Origin: Neopestalotiopsis rosae | Lineage: Eukaryota; Ascomycota; Sordariomycetes; Amphisphaeriales; Sporocadaceae | Reading direction: 5' to 3' | DNA length: 64,000 nt | Assembly: GCA_023078685.1 (NCBI GenBank) | Contig: JALGAS010000007.1 | Location: 1,674,001-1,738,000, forward strand | Shown: positions 10,217 through 21,400 of the stretch, piece by piece | Position numbering within the stretch: the stretch's first letter is position 1 | Layout of the letters: each line of letters begins with the position of its first letter | Position numbers and translations under genes: made by a program | Notes under the pieces: generated by a model | Databases searched by the model: none | The model's input: the letters and a program-made list of their open reading frames with translations, nothing else | Told to the model about the DNA's origin: nothing

Positions 10217-12074
10217 CTACCGTAGCCCCGCCTTGGCCAAGACATCATTTTCGTGGATCCAGCGTCGCACTCTTTTCCCGTAAAGGTAGAGCAGAATCGT
10301 CGATAGATAGATGACGATATTGATCGCGGCAACGGTCATAAAGACCACGAGCACGCCTTGGGCAGCAATCCAGTCATTTATGACCCAGGTCCAGATCCAG
10401 GCGATGAGCGACTTGAGTGAAGCCACCGCGACCATGAGTTCGACAATTAGCTGTGAATGTTGTCAGAATATGGTAGACGGGTCATCGTTTGATATATAGA
10501 TCAACTTACATCTGTGTGACAGTCTGACGCGTAACTCATGGAGAGTGTAGCCCCCATCTGAGCACCAGCGCCCAAGATGCCGATTCCAACAATCGGACCC
10601 ATCCAGTGCGTATCGTAGTGGTAGGTGAGGGCGGTCACCAGGGCGCCCACAAAGGTCAATGCGGCCGCAATCGCACACGTCGGGAGCCGCATCTCGGGCT
10701 CGCGCACGCCGCCGTTGAGCCGGGTGTAGTAGTTGGCAATCGAGTCGGCCATGGGGCCGCAGAGCCAGGTCCCGACCAGCGACCCGACAAAGGGGGACAA
10801 GAACACGAGACCCTGCGCCTGGGAATCGAAACCGTACTGCGGCTCAAAGAGCTGGGCCACCGTCGCGCCGAATATCACATTCCACCCCAGGGCGGCCCCG
10901 TAGATGACACAAGTCCACAGAACGGTGGGGTAGGTCAAGAGAACAAAGGGCCGGAGAAAGTCCTTGACGAGGCTGGCATTATGGTCAGGTGCTTCCCATA
11001 ACGCGAGGTTGCGGACATAGCTTCGCTTGGGGATCTCGTCGATGGCCGAGGTGTTGGGCATATTGGCATGCCGCTGTGTCTCCTTTACGTCCTCTACCAT
11101 CTCGGTACTAACCTTGTCTCGAGGTTGCGCTGGCGCCGGACCCAAGTGACCCAGGCTGACGGTTGGCCGCACACCGAGATATCTGCTCTCTGGCATCAAG
11201 AAGAACATTGTGATCGAATTGGCAAAGATAAAGATTGCTACGATATAGAATGCCCATGCCGAACCAAGTGACTGGAAGATGATTGCAGAAAACTTGAAGA
11301 TTGTCAATTTACGTAACCTTTTTGTAATCTCCTTGTGACGGAAAACTTACCAAAGGTCCAAGTTCGTTGCCTCCAAGTACTGATAGACCATACATGGAGA
11401 TGCGAGCTCCTCGATTGTGCAGGAAGAATATGTCAGTGACTGTGCTGGGTACAATCGACTCGATTGGCGCCTCGAACAGTCCGAGGAACGCCCTGCCAAT
11501 GATGAACGGGGTATAAGAGGCATTTGTTGCTACGCCCAACCAGATGCAGGCAATGCCCATCAGAGTGTTGGATATCAAGTATACTGGACGCCTCCCAAAC
11601 TTGATAGCAAGCGGCCTGTACTCTCTGGTCAACGAATGATCTTCTATATGACATTGATGGAAGTAACCGGAATATCATAATCACTTACATCCACAGCGTA
11701 TTGCCGACGCCCTGACATACTAGAGTGGCACCATTTGCATACGACATCCTCTGCAACGTCTGGCCAAACCTCTGCGACAGTGGGATCATCATTGCCGCCA
11801 TGATCGGGCCCGTCACGCCGCCCATGAACGAATAGCCCAGGGCGTTGAGAAAAGTGCTCCATTTGAGCCACTCGGGCCAGCGCAGGGGGTCGTTGGGATC
11901 GGTCGGCGAGGGCTGGGGAACCAGAATGATGCGGCCGTCTCCTCGCTCGACGTGCTGAACCGGATACCCTTCCACGGTGGTGATGTTGTGATTTCCGTCA
12001 TTGTCGTACAGGAGCTCAGTGCCCGGGGTCGCTCGAGGCATCCCGAGTTTGTCGGAATCTTGGGTGATCGCCAT
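10217..12074 (-). CDS. Major facilitator superfamily transporter (DHA1/HOL1-like)
   Basis: Four exons on the minus strand: 12074-11689, 11615-11351, 11292-10510 and 10450-10217. The introns are 73, 58 and 59 nt, each with a GTAAGT donor and an AG acceptor, and the spliced product is 555 residues. The start is the ATG at 12074 in good context (GCCATGG). The open frame further upstream has no ATG, and an upstream ATG near 12170 is out of frame. The N-terminal PNDPLRWPEWLKW motif before TM1, the loop KFGRRPVYL between TM2 and TM3, and about 12 hydrophobic segments with a central cytosolic loop are typical of fungal MFS permeases of the DHA1/HOL1 group. These are plasma-membrane proton-coupled carriers for drugs, polyamines or small metabolites. 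The substrate cannot be read from sequence. An AKR gene lies upstream on the same strand. Confidence 0.9.
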
Positions 12075-13642
12075 GGCTTTTTCCAAGGCGCGCTGTGGGC
12101 TTCCTCCACGGCGAGACTCTTTGGAAATACAGCGGGCACCTTTTCCAATGCAGCAGATGAAGCTGACATTTTATAGATTATGACTAGTTCAACTCGAGCC
12201 CTTCTCAATGATCTGATAACCCCCTTAGACTGTACCCCAACTTTTCGTCGTGGCGGCTCTCATTGGAGGAATACCCTCGCTTCTGGTAGTGGTTTACCGA
12301 ACACACATTTCTTTCTGTGCGGGGAAGCTTATCAATGGTAAAAATAGGTTTTGATGCTAAGTCTGTCTCAGGCAAAGTCCTGTACTACCTATAGTACGTT
12401 GGGATTTTGGAGTATCGTGTTGACGTCTTTCGGAGTCTGATCAATGCCCGACACTGGCACAGAGTCACTACCCCTGCAGCGGCCACTCAGCCTTTTTTTA
12501 CTCTGTTCCCGAGAGAAGGTGCCGATGCGGCAATCGACCCGGCGAGAATCCGGTGGGAATTGTTTCTAATCGGCTGTGGGAATATCAGGACGGCCAAGTA
12601 TACCTAGAAATGTTCAGTATCGTCGATGGGAGCGGAACTGCATGAGTTATGAGATTGTTCTCTTGGTTCTTGAGTTAATTCTGGAAGCTCCGAAGCAGCG
12701 GCCGTGTCAAGCCCATGGAAATACTCTGCAGCCAATTCAAGTCGTAAGTAGAGGTCAGGACTTATTCTTTCAGCGTACAATGCCACTTAGAATATACTTT
12801 GGTGACTTTCCTTTCTTGTCTTTACGGTAGAGATCTCGATATTCTGGCCCAATAACCGAGGTCCTCTCAGGCCATATACTCCCAGTCGTTCGTGGACTGT
12901 ATTCTGGCACATTGTGTTCAAACGAGGATCACGCGCGTTGCCCAAGTTGAAGATCATTGCGGGAGAAGTTGTCTGTGGAGGAGGATAAAAGCATGACATC
13001 TGTAACATTCTATCCTTCGTCATGGATGTTCGCACGAAGCATCGTGTGTCTAAATAAGAGCCCAATAGCTCTAGAGATTGTCTCATGGGTGATGAGATTA
13101 CTTTTCTCGCTCGACAATATCGTTCGTTCCTTTATTTTTTCATTTTCTTTTTTGCTCAGATGACACTGGCCTTGTTCATTCGCTGCGTTGCCCTCCCCTT
13201 TGGGAAGGTAGTTAGTGCTAGGCCATCATTGTTTCTTTCCTTTCGTCATATTTCTGCCCGTCTCTTTTCGTGAGTCTAGAATTCTTCAGTTCCATGTGAT
13301 GAAGGCTGGACTGGGCAAGCAAATAATGGGGGCGTAGTCTCGAACCGCAATAAATTCGAGCGCGGATTACACAGAGCCAGCCAGTCACATTCAGCCTGTT
13401 GCTGCTATACTGAATGCCGCCTATGCAACCGAATCACCGTATCTGACTTTATGAGATTTATCGAAACTCCGTCTCGATTGGAATAAGTAGACTGGGGCAC
13501 GACTCAGAGCAGTTAAATTGCTCCTGAGGTCTAAGCTATAATCGCATGCGTTTGCAAATTAATCGTCCGAGTTGTCTTTACAGATTGATTGTTCTAGCCT
13601 ACATATAATTGTTGCAGCATCATTATCTAGGGGTTTCGGCAC
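12075..13642. other. Promoter region of the MFS gene and 3' region of the AKR gene
   Basis: About 1.6 kb between two minus-strand genes. No supported gene, RNA or repeat is seen. Confidence 0.6.
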
Positions 13643-14830
13643 CTATTTCTTTGTCGAGAACAGTGCCTCTCTAGTATCGTACTTGTACACGAGATCCTTG
13701 TGCCAGTAGTTGGGCGCCTCGGCCTTGGAGATCAACCAGGCCTTGTCAATGGCGTCGACGACGTCCTGCGGCAGGGGTCCCTTTTCGAGGTGATTCAAGT
13801 TTCCGTCCAGCTGCTCCAGGCTCGAGATGCCGATAATGATGCCGTCGTTGCCGTCCTTGACGTTGAGCGCGCTGTGGTGCACCGTCCACCGCAGGGCCGT
13901 CTCAATGAGGGTCAGGCCCTCGTGCTTGGCAATGGCCTCCTCAATGGTCCGCAGCGACTGGAACGTGCTGTCCTTGAAGTAGCGGCTGCGGTAGTTTTGG
14001 CCGGTGGGGTGCTTGTCGCTGAAGCGGCCCTCGAGCTGGCTGGGGTCAATGTCCTTGCTCTTGATCTTACCGCTGAAGAGGCCGCCGGCGATCGGGTTGT
14101 AGACGACAATGTCGAGGCCGTAGCGCTTGCACGCCGGGACGAGCTCGGCGTCGATACCGCGCGTGATCATGTTGTACATGGCCTGGTAAATGGTGGGACG
14201 GACCCAGCCGTGCTGTCGGCAGATCATGACGGCCTCGGCCACCTCAAAGGCCGTGTAGTTGGAGAGACCGAGCTGGACAAACTTGCCGGCCTTGTGTAGC
14301 TTGTCGAGGGCACCCAGGGTCTGTTCAAAGGGCGTAGCGCGATCGGCGGCATGGATGTATAGGATCTGATGGTAAGAAACGTTGAAAATTAGCATGGGAT
14401 GGTTCTCAATTTCTCCAGTGTGCAAATTTGCTACTTGATGCTTCTCGGGAGTGATGTGGGCGGAATAATGTTCAAAAGTATCACTACTTACATCAATGCA
14501 GTCAGTGCCGAGCTCCTTCAAGCTCTTCTCGACACTCTCAATGACCTTTGCCTCGACGTGGTCGCCATCCTCGCTGGGGTATTTGACCTTGGTCGCCAGT
14601 TTCAAGCCGCGCTCCTTCCACTTGGCCTCGCGCGTAAAGGCCTCCTGCTGGCCGGAAATGTAGACGCGTGCCGTGTCGACCTCATTGTAGCCGCGGGACT
14701 GGAACTTGTCGAGCACCGAGTTGTAGACGGAGAGGTCAGTGATGCGAGCGCCGTCCTTTTCCGAAGGGCCAAAGGTCATGAGACCCAGGATAACTCGGGG
14801 CTGGCCGGTAGAGGTTGGAATGAGAGGCAT
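13643..14830 (-). CDS. Aldo/keto reductase, AKR7 (aflatoxin-aldehyde reductase) type
   Basis: Two exons, 14830-14492 and 14365-13643, give 353 residues. The 126-nt intron has a GTAAGT donor and a CAG acceptor. It is a multiple of three with no stop, so the unspliced frame is also open (395 residues). Splicing joins TDCID to ILYIHAAD, restoring the expected beta-strand. The AKR catalytic tetrad is visible: Asp52 and Tyr57 (EVDTARVY), Lys81 (LATKV) and His118 (YIHAAD). The QLGLSNYTAFEV and VYNPIAGGLFSGK motifs match the AKR7 group. The family reduces aldehydes and ketones with NADPH in the cytosol, often as detoxification. The substrate here is unknown. Codon use is strongly GC-rich at third positions, like the MFS and GNAT genes. 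Confidence 0.93.
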   Translation of the reverse strand: MPLIPTSTGQPRVILGLMTFGPSEKDGARITDLSVYNSVLDKFQSRGYNEVDTARVYISGQQEAFTREAKWKERGLKLATKVKYPSEDGDHVEAKVIESVEKSLKELGTDCIDVSSDTFEHYSAHITPEKHQVANLHTGEIENHPMLIFNVSYHQILYIHAADRATPFEQTLGALDKLHKAGKFVQLGLSNYTAFEVAEAVMICRQHGWVRPTIYQAMYNMITRGIDAELVPACKRYGLDIVVYNPIAGGLFSGKIKSKDIDPSQLEGRFSDKHPTGQNYRSRYFKDSTFQSLRTIEEAIAKHEGLTLIETALRWTVHHSALNVKDGNDGIIIGISSLEQLDGNLNHLEKGPLPQDVVDAIDKAWLISKAEAPNYWHKDLVYKYDTREALFSTKK

Positions 14831-16797
14831 GATGGCGATGTAGGATATGTAGTGTCGCTAGGGGTTCTGTGAATGTGAATTAGCGCTATCGCATTGGTTC
14901 AACATGATGAAATTTCTCAACCTACAAGGTATTCGTTCGGTTTCTCGTGTAAGTGGACGATGCTAGAGTAATAGCAGCACTTGGGATTGGCTGTTCGTTT
15001 CGACTGCCAAGGAAGACAAGAATAGGAATCCCTCGATTTGTGTTATTTATACACAAGAGGAGTTGGAATTGAGCTTTAAAATCCGTCCAACGGGTTATGT
15101 CCTCGGCGATAAGTCCCTCTGTAATCGTGTGCTTGAGTGGCTACCCACGTACATCACGACATCGACGTCAAGGTGTCTTAACCCCGCAGCGTTGAGCGTC
15201 TCGCTTGCTCGCGATGAGGGGCACATTCCCTTCCGTTCCCGCTATCTAACGGGCAGCGCGGGTTGAGTAGGTCCATATTCCCTTTCTCATTATAGTTCAA
15301 AACGTGCTAAAAGGGGATTAACGCCGCGGACTTGCTATTATTGCCGGGATAATCTTGAACCCAATCTTGACTATCATGTCGATCACCGGTGGTGACGGAA
15401 AAAATAATGCCAATTGCTGACAATGTATAATACATGAGGTATGTACGTACGGAAGAATATAGGTATTGAACTGATCTTGTCAGCGTTTCTATAGCTTCGT
15501 CCACGGTGATAACAAAAGCGGACAACATATTTTGGAGTTCCCTTCATACGACCAAGGATGGGCGCCTTAACGCCGAAAGCTTCAGTGCTCTCAAAGAGAA
15601 ATTCAATGAGAATCCCTTACATCGTCAGTCGTCTGTATCGTGTACAAAGCGACTCTAGGGAAGAATTAGGAAGACAGGTTCGGCTCAGCTGGCTACCATG
15701 GTCGAATCAGATGACGCAGGGAAATCGTTTGGCAGCCCTTGAGCCATCGGTAGAGATACCGGCAGTGCACTGTTGGTTGAGATGTAGATAGTTGACGATA
15801 AACCATGTTGTGGTCTCCCGCATTCCATCATCGGAGACGGCTCGTGACAAGGCTATAAGACGCTATTGAATTCCTATCCATCTGCAAATGGACTATCTTG
15901 CTATCTTGATCTTGTTTTCTCGATCCATAAGGCAGTAGGTACCCAAGACAAGATCTGCCCGACGGCAGCTATACTGTACCCTACTTGCCTTCGAGATGCA
16001 GAAGACGGTGAGATTGAGTGCGAGGCTGGTAGACATTCCTTCCAACTATAAACAGGCTTTCCAAGATATTTGGATGTTTTGATGCTGGATCGAGATATGC
16101 GGACATGCTATCGAGTCATGTGTTCCTTTTGAGGCATTATGCTATGTCTCTTCGGGCAAGCCAGCGTGATAAGGCGCAAGCTTCCAAGGCTGACCCGACC
16201 TGATGGATCTGAGACAAGCTGGACGAAGATAGCACGCGCAGGAGAAGACGGAGTATATGGCGTAGCTATAAGGGAAATAAGATCTTGGTTTTGATCAATC
16301 ATAGACACTTGTATACTTGATCTCATATTATACTCATTACATACCACTTTGAGGTTTCGATTGTACTACATGTACTACCGGTCCTTCGGCATCGCACATA
16401 GCTGTCTGCACTCTGTAGTGATTGCCCAGGCTGATGAGATCCATAATCCCCTAGTACCCAATATATTAGCGAGCCAACCGCGGCCCAGGGCATTTTAGTG
16501 GGTTATCAGCGCCAAGGTCTTCTGCGCCGTCGCGTCACGGAACCCCGTCAGGGGACCTTAGCGCCCCTTTAGCGATGGGTCTTTACTGGGCAGGAGATCC
16601 GGCGACGTCGAACTTGCATGTCGCAACCTCCACGTGTGAATCTACTTGCATTCCATACGACCAAAAGACGACACCTTGATAGAAGATAGACGGGGTTACC
16701 GGTGGCTTGGTGTTACTTGAACAGCATCCCTCTTATTCGCTCTCATTCCTTTATCTATTCTCTTTTCCCCCCACGCTCATTCAACCCCAACGGATTC
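14831..16797. other. Divergent promoter region
   Basis: About 2 kb separating the AKR gene (minus) from the DMT transporter (plus). I see no gene. A 77-codon frame beginning at ATG 15558 has no recognisable features. Confidence 0.55.
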
Positions 16798-18438
16798 ATG
16801 CCTTCCAACGACGTTCGCTTGTCCAAGGTATCGCCTGCAACAAGCCTACACCCTCCCTTTTCCCGCGCCGACAAGCCCGAGCAATCGCCAGCCTCCTCAT
16901 CCTTCTCATGCGAATCCGACGATATCGAGAATTATATCGGTAGCGGTGCCAATACTATAGGCGGCCGAACACCAGTGGTTGACAAGCGCCTATCTTTTGC
17001 CTACGAAGGGAGACCTTCGAATGTCAGCGGCCCGCGCATCAGGACCCCAAGCGCAGACGCATACGGCAGCGACGACGACGATACTATGGATAACAAGACG
17101 TTCCGGTCGGGACAGCCTCTGCTGTCCCAGGGGGATGACGAGCGAGGTCGTGCGCGCTACAACCATTCGCGGACACCGTCGCCTCTACCCAGCGCGCACC
17201 TACAACGGCCAACCTTTTCGCGGCGGTCGACTATGCGTTCGCGGTCGCCAGATACCCAAGCCAAGATGGCTGCCAAGAAGAAATACGTCTATGCCGCAAT
17301 CTTTTTAGTCGTGTCGCTGGTGTCCTTCTGCATCCAAACAGAATTGGCAGCCTACGTACAGCAAGAGCTCGGTTGGAACAAGGCGTATTGTATGCTGTAC
17401 ATGACACACGGATCATGGGCGCTCCTCTGGCCCACACAATTATTGATCCTAAGGGTGCAAAAGTGGAATATGCCATGGCAAGCCTTCTGGCGGCGACACG
17501 CATACTTGTTGAGGAGCACGACACACATGATTCGCAACCAGAATCTCGAGGTGTCTCGACACGCCATGAACACGAGTCCATGGCCGTATCTGATCAAGAC
17601 GACGGCTTTCATCACCAGCGCCTTGACCGTTGCCGGCCTGAGTTGGTACCTGGCCGTCGACATGACCAGTCCGAGCGATTTGACGGCCATTTACAACTGC
17701 TCTGCCTTCTTTGCGTATGCCTTCAGCGTCCCACTGTTGAAGGAGAAGCTGCGACTCGACAAGAGCTTTGCTGTCATTATAGCTATCATCGGTGTCATGG
17801 TTGTGGCCTATGGCGACAGCAAGGAAGAAGGCGGCAGCGGTGACGAAGACCAAGCCACAAACCACACGGCCGGCACCCGGTTTTTGGGTAACCTCATCAT
17901 TGGTGCTGGCAGCGTTCTCTATGGCCTCTACGAGGTCCTGTACAAGAGATGGGCGTGCCCTCCCGAGGGTGTCAGTGCAGGCCGAGGCATGATTTTCGCA
18001 AACGCCTTTGGTAGCTGCATTGGCTTGTTCACCTTGACGGTCTTGTGGATTCCCCTACCGATTCTGCACATGTTGGGCTGGGAGACATTTGAACTCCCGA
18101 CAGGCCAGACGGCATGGTATCTCGGAGTCAGTGTGGTCATGAATGCAACCTTTGCCGGGTCTTTTCTGGTTCTCATCAGTCTGACTAGCCCAGTGCTCAG
18201 CTCCGTGGCAGCTCTGCTTACCATTTTCATCGTGGCCATTGTTGACTGGCTGCGCACTGGCAAGAGCATGACCTTTGCGGCAGTGGTGGGTTGCGGCATG
18301 ATTATCGTGGCGTTTCTCATGTTATCATGGAGCACTTATCGTGAGATGGTGGAAGATGCCGAGCGTAAGGCGCACGAGGGCGACGCCGAGACTGAATACG
18401 ACAGCGAGAGTGATAAGGACGACGACCGCTTTGACTAG
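16798..18438 (+). CDS. Drug/metabolite transporter superfamily (EamA / SLC35F-like) membrane protein
   Basis: A single-exon gene of 546 residues. I start at the ATG at 16798; the same frame is open for 32 codons upstream but without an ATG. Residues 1-160 are a Ser/Pro/Asp-rich, probably disordered cytosolic tail. About ten membrane segments follow, from about residue 165 to 510. The layout resembles YML018C/THI74-type vacuolar proteins and SLC35F carriers: five TMs, a short acidic loop near 341-355, then five more TMs including GNLIIGAGSVLYGLYEVLYK, the EamA-type repeat. The C-terminal tail is acidic (DSESDKDDDRFD end). These are solute carriers of the vacuole or Golgi with mostly unknown substrates. 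Location and substrate here are inference from family. Confidence 0.9.
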   Translation: MPSNDVRLSKVSPATSLHPPFSRADKPEQSPASSSFSCESDDIENYIGSGANTIGGRTPVVDKRLSFAYEGRPSNVSGPRIRTPSADAYGSDDDDTMDNKTFRSGQPLLSQGDDERGRARYNHSRTPSPLPSAHLQRPTFSRRSTMRSRSPDTQAKMAAKKKYVYAAIFLVVSLVSFCIQTELAAYVQQELGWNKAYCMLYMTHGSWALLWPTQLLILRVQKWNMPWQAFWRRHAYLLRSTTHMIRNQNLEVSRHAMNTSPWPYLIKTTAFITSALTVAGLSWYLAVDMTSPSDLTAIYNCSAFFAYAFSVPLLKEKLRLDKSFAVIIAIIGVMVVAYGDSKEEGGSGDEDQATNHTAGTRFLGNLIIGAGSVLYGLYEVLYKRWACPPEGVSAGRGMIFANAFGSCIGLFTLTVLWIPLPILHMLGWETFELPTGQTAWYLGVSVVMNATFAGSFLVLISLTSPVLSSVAALLTIFIVAIVDWLRTGKSMTFAAVVGCGMIIVAFLMLSWSTYREMVEDAERKAHEGDAETEYDSESDKDDDRFD

Positions 18439-21400
18439 GTGGGCGGACGAAGCCTTTGGGATGCGACATGAATGGTTGGTTTTCTCGCGAGAGTTTTGTG
18501 TGCCAAAAAAATTCCAAACATATGGGAAGGGTCCCATTCTGCATCTCGGCGGCGTTGCATCATTGCATGAACATCATACTTCGGAGACAGGATCGGACTC
18601 CCCTAGCGGCGTTACATGCAATATTATTACATTTAGACTGTACGAAATTCTCGTCAACATGATTTAGCTAGAGCCATACCAATTATGAATGGTTGTAATT
18701 ACTGATGAAATTATCGTGATGAGGATCAGTGACCCACCTGTACACGTTTGAAGATCCATTTCAACATGGTCTGATCTCTTCCAACTCATCTTTCTTCATC
18801 AAAACTCTGGGACAACCGTCAACAGACCGCTTGTTTTCATTGTCAAATTAAGAAGTTCTAGACTCGTCCATGCTCTCCGCAAAAGCCAAGAGTATCTGGC
18901 CGTTGGCCCTCCCGGCCCGTCAAAATTCCCACTTTCGGTAGCCGCCATTCACGTTGACCTGAAGCTGCCCATTCAGCTCTCTTCCAGCAAGCCACAAATT
19001 TGCCAATTTTTATGCCTCTTCTTCCTCCCATATAAAGTACGAGTCAAAAAATCATGCCATTTTGCTACTAATTCTACATCCACGCCCCTGCTCTAGATTT
19101 TTTCAAATATTTCTAGTTGTGGCCATACACACAATCCTCAACCATGATCGAGATCGTGACTGAGTCCGCGTGACGTATGGTTTTTTTCTAGAATAGAATA
19201 AATTGAACTTTTTTGAGCTGAAAAAAATATAAACGCCGGATCTAGAAAGGGCTCCCTCCTCGCTTTTCCTGTTGGCAATACTTACCTTGATGCTACTAGT
19301 CGATGCATGTTTCAGCTGGTATCATACGCGAAGTTTTCCTGGCTACAATCTCTTTTTCCTTAATTTTGGTCTTCATCTTTTTTGTTCTTTCTCCCTTTAA
19401 TCGCTTGACTCATGGTCATGATCCCGCTACAAAAACATGATCACTTGGTCTGATTCTCGATCGCGGCATGAGTTTGCGGCTGGAAGGGCGAGCTCCACAC
19501 CGATAACTACCCATCAAAGATTGCCCTTCTTTTTGTCAAGCCACAGTTCACTTTTGCCAGCTGAGGTAACCAACGACAAGAACAAAATGTACCAACAACA
19601 GTATAGAAAAACTCCATCTTTGATGCCGAGTGTGAACAGTCGGTGAGTAGACCAGGCTTGGCAAAAATTCGGAAGAGGGGAGATAAAAAAAAGTTTGAGT
19701 GGTTTACGCCCATGCGACCTGGATCGCACAAAGCACATGTTTGTTTCCATGATATGGCTTGAGCTTTGAAGAGACTGTCCAGTCAAGTCATAATGACTGT
19801 CTCACATCGACTTATACAAGAGGATTTGAAAATAGCCCGTACATTATCATAAATTTCAAAGATGAAATCAAAGTACAAAGTCCAACCACAACTACCACCT
19901 TTTGGCGATATGCTTCCTTGTCTCTGGGCGAGTTTGAGTAGTCCTAAACGGAAAGAGTTGGGCCAAGGTGAATATTATCTCCATTTCGAGGAATTATTCC
20001 GTTTGTTGCCAAATCCACCTTATCGGCTCGCCTTGCTATAGGAGACACTCCAACCGAACATGTCCACGTAGCCGAGACGCGTTAGCCGATGCAACCTGCT
20101 TTCATTCTCTTCATGATATGACCAACGTGATGATGATTTAGGGGGGAGAAAAAGCATCCACAAACTACTCGTTGAATAGCTCAGCAAGTATGACCCATGA
20201 AAAGAAATCACGTTCTTGACTCGGTCTATTGTTGTCGATTTTGAATACTCCTTACCGTTACTTTTCTCACCCGGCTTGGCACTTCCATGTATAATAGGCT
20301 CTGCTGATGATCTAGTCAGCAAACATCATCATACATCCTCAGAGCATTGACCTTCTACACTGTGACTCACACTCAAGAGTATCACCTCAGCGATAATCAT
20401 AGGAAAGATGGAGCGAGATAGACTCTCGACTGCATTTTCCTCTAGGTATTTTTGGGCGGGATTTCTGACATACACCGCTCCTGCCGCCAAAGTTGGACTT
20501 TTTTCCATCCTTTCACTTATACCCATGCCCTTTCATCCACCGCACTCCGCCTTTGTCATCAGCTTTCGTTTATATGAGGGAACTCACAAGAACTCCACAA
20601 ACTCCATTTTCAAGCCACCGTCACAACGTCCGTTCCCATGAGGCTTAGCGGAGGGAGGATGAAGTAATTGACATTGTGGGGTTCTCTCTACATCTTACCC
20701 ACACGAAAGGATACCCTTTACCCCGGTCTTACTCACATCGTGGAGCCGAAGGCTAGTAACCCCTCCCTTCTGGTAGGGCGCCGCTTCACCGCTGCATAGT
20801 ACTATGTAACGGTATCTTGCACTTCTAGATCTTGTGTTATACTAGTTATAGATGTTTATAGTCCAAGACTCGTTTCGTGATTTCATTGAAGAGACGTTCA
20901 TGGATGGGGTCAGGTTTTCGTTACACAGCGTCTCCATGGCTCGCTTGATGTGAAAGGACCGCTCGGAAATAAAGACCATATTGGGGACTTGATGTGTTGT
21001 CATCTGACGGTTCTGAGGTTGAGTCGTTGTGTTTTTAAAACACACAAATCAGAATGGGCCCGGCCCGGCTATGATGACAAGATGACGGCTGATCCCAGTT
21101 AGAACTGCTATTCTAGACTGAGTCAGACAGGAACAAGAGCTTACAGACTTTTGGTTCAATGTGCTTGGACGTTGATTAGGTCCTAATAAATTGAGAATGC
21201 ATTTATACACATCACTTTTGCCTAGATTGGGCAAGGTGGGTCCCTTGCAGCATGATTCCATACCTTAGTATCTTGGTTCGGGTCATATGTGCTTGTATAC
21301 CGAATGGGAATAAGGTGGCATTGCATGACTAGTACGCTTGCCAAGTCATCGCTTGACATGACCAAGACGGCCTAGATTTGCTGAAATGGTTTCGATATGT

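Noticed and set aside
13700..14299. 199-codon plus-strand frame
   Set aside because: Antisense to the GC-rich second exon of the aldo/keto reductase. The product is Val/Leu/Gly-rich without a known motif.
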